Assembly (NCBI GenBank): GCA_002341815.1
Contig: DDOT01000086.1
Coordinates: 1,635 to 7,031, forward strand
Direction: 5' to 3'
Source: Thiobacillus sp. UBA2487
GTDB lineage: Bacteria; Pseudomonadota; Gammaproteobacteria; Burkholderiales; Sulfuriferulaceae
Length of the DNA: 5,397 nt
Shown here: positions 5,237-5,397 of the stretch, piece by piece
Numbering within the stretch: the stretch's first letter is position 1
How the letters are laid out: every line of letters starts with the position of its first letter
Position numbers and translations under genes: made by a program
Notes under the pieces: model-generated
Seen by the model: the letters and a program-made list of their open reading frames with translations, nothing else
Told to the model about the DNA's origin: nothing
Database searches by the model: none

Positions 5237-5397
5237 CCCGGTCTTTTCATCAATTAACGCACGCCCTCACTTGCCTTTTGTTCCCTATTGAAATTTTATT
5301 CAATTGGTCGTATGAATAACGATGCCACACTTTCATAAAATGCCACTCTGTAACAAAATCCTGCGTGATCATCACACGAATTCATGAAATGATCGGG
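5237..5397. repeat. MITE-like repeat, copy 3 (ends at the window edge)
   Basis: About 161 bp. The left terminus CCCGGTCTTTTCAT (5237-5250) and right terminus ATGAAATGATCGGG (5384-5397) are inverted repeats matching at 12 of 14 positions. It shares with copy 1 the 21-bp core (5287-5307) and the 17-bp block (5350-5366), plus the flanking ATCATCA and CGAAT. It is about 6-8 bp longer than copy 1, from insertions near 5271-5286. Confidence 0.85.

Larger units (their letters stand above)
4456..5397. other. Gene-free region dominated by short repeats
   Basis: No coding sequence is supported in these 942 bases on either strand. The longest frames (plus 4563-4844 and minus 4953-5144) run through repeat copies or their relics and show no domain or ribosome binding site. 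Between copies 1 and 2, bases 4653-5082 hold the decayed fragment at 4917-4992, a short ACATGC/GCATGT inverted repeat (4742-4759), and otherwise nothing I recognise. The motif TGGTTA recurs after copy 1 (4665-4670), near the fragment (5000-5005) and before copy 3 (5230-5235). Confidence 0.6.

Noticed and set aside
4498..5397. CRISPR array
   Set aside because: Units are ~155 bp, diverged and partly abutting, with no short constant repeats or unique spacers of regular size.

Overview
The window looks like the chromosome of a betaproteobacterium, possibly a Nitrosomonadales-type organism (methylotroph or iron oxidiser). The clues are an assimilatory sulfate-activation pair (cysD-cysN) beside a secreted protein with a VPEP-type PEP-CTERM anchor, a gene resembling a c-di-GMP protein, and base composition near 50% GC. 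The taxonomic call is inference. No rRNA, tRNA or CRISPR array is visible, and all recognisable genes lie on the minus strand.

Reading in the direction of transcription, from high to low coordinates. (1) 4456-5397 has no convincing gene. It holds at least three copies, plus one decayed fragment, of a roughly 150-160 bp repeat with 11-14 bp terminal inverted repeats and a conserved AT-rich inverted core. This looks like a non-autonomous MITE-like or Correia-like family, and the last copy ends exactly at the window edge. (2) 3907-4455 encodes a 182-residue degenerate GGDEF-domain protein. Its catalytic signature is destroyed, but an RxxD that fits the inhibitory c-di-GMP site is kept. (3) 2899-3537 encodes a 212-residue exported PEP-CTERM protein with a perfect 10-nt Shine-Dalgarno sequence, a structured leader and a strong intrinsic terminator at 2821-2854. 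(4) 1126-2555 is cysD, the small subunit of ATP sulfurylase. It has an unrecognised ~177-residue N-terminal extension and a one-base deletion near 1701 that splits the frame. (5) 1-1126 is the start of cysN, the GTPase subunit, overlapping the cysD stop by one base and cut by the window edge.

CysD and CysN together convert sulfate and ATP to APS, driven by GTP hydrolysis. If the frameshift is real, this copy of the pathway is broken unless another cysD exists. The degenerate GGDEF gene and the PEP-CTERM gene are adjacent and in the same orientation. Both families are commonly tied to surface and biofilm biology, but a functional link here is only inferred. The most unusual items are the repeat family, the apparent c-di-GMP receptor, and the extended, frameshifted CysD.
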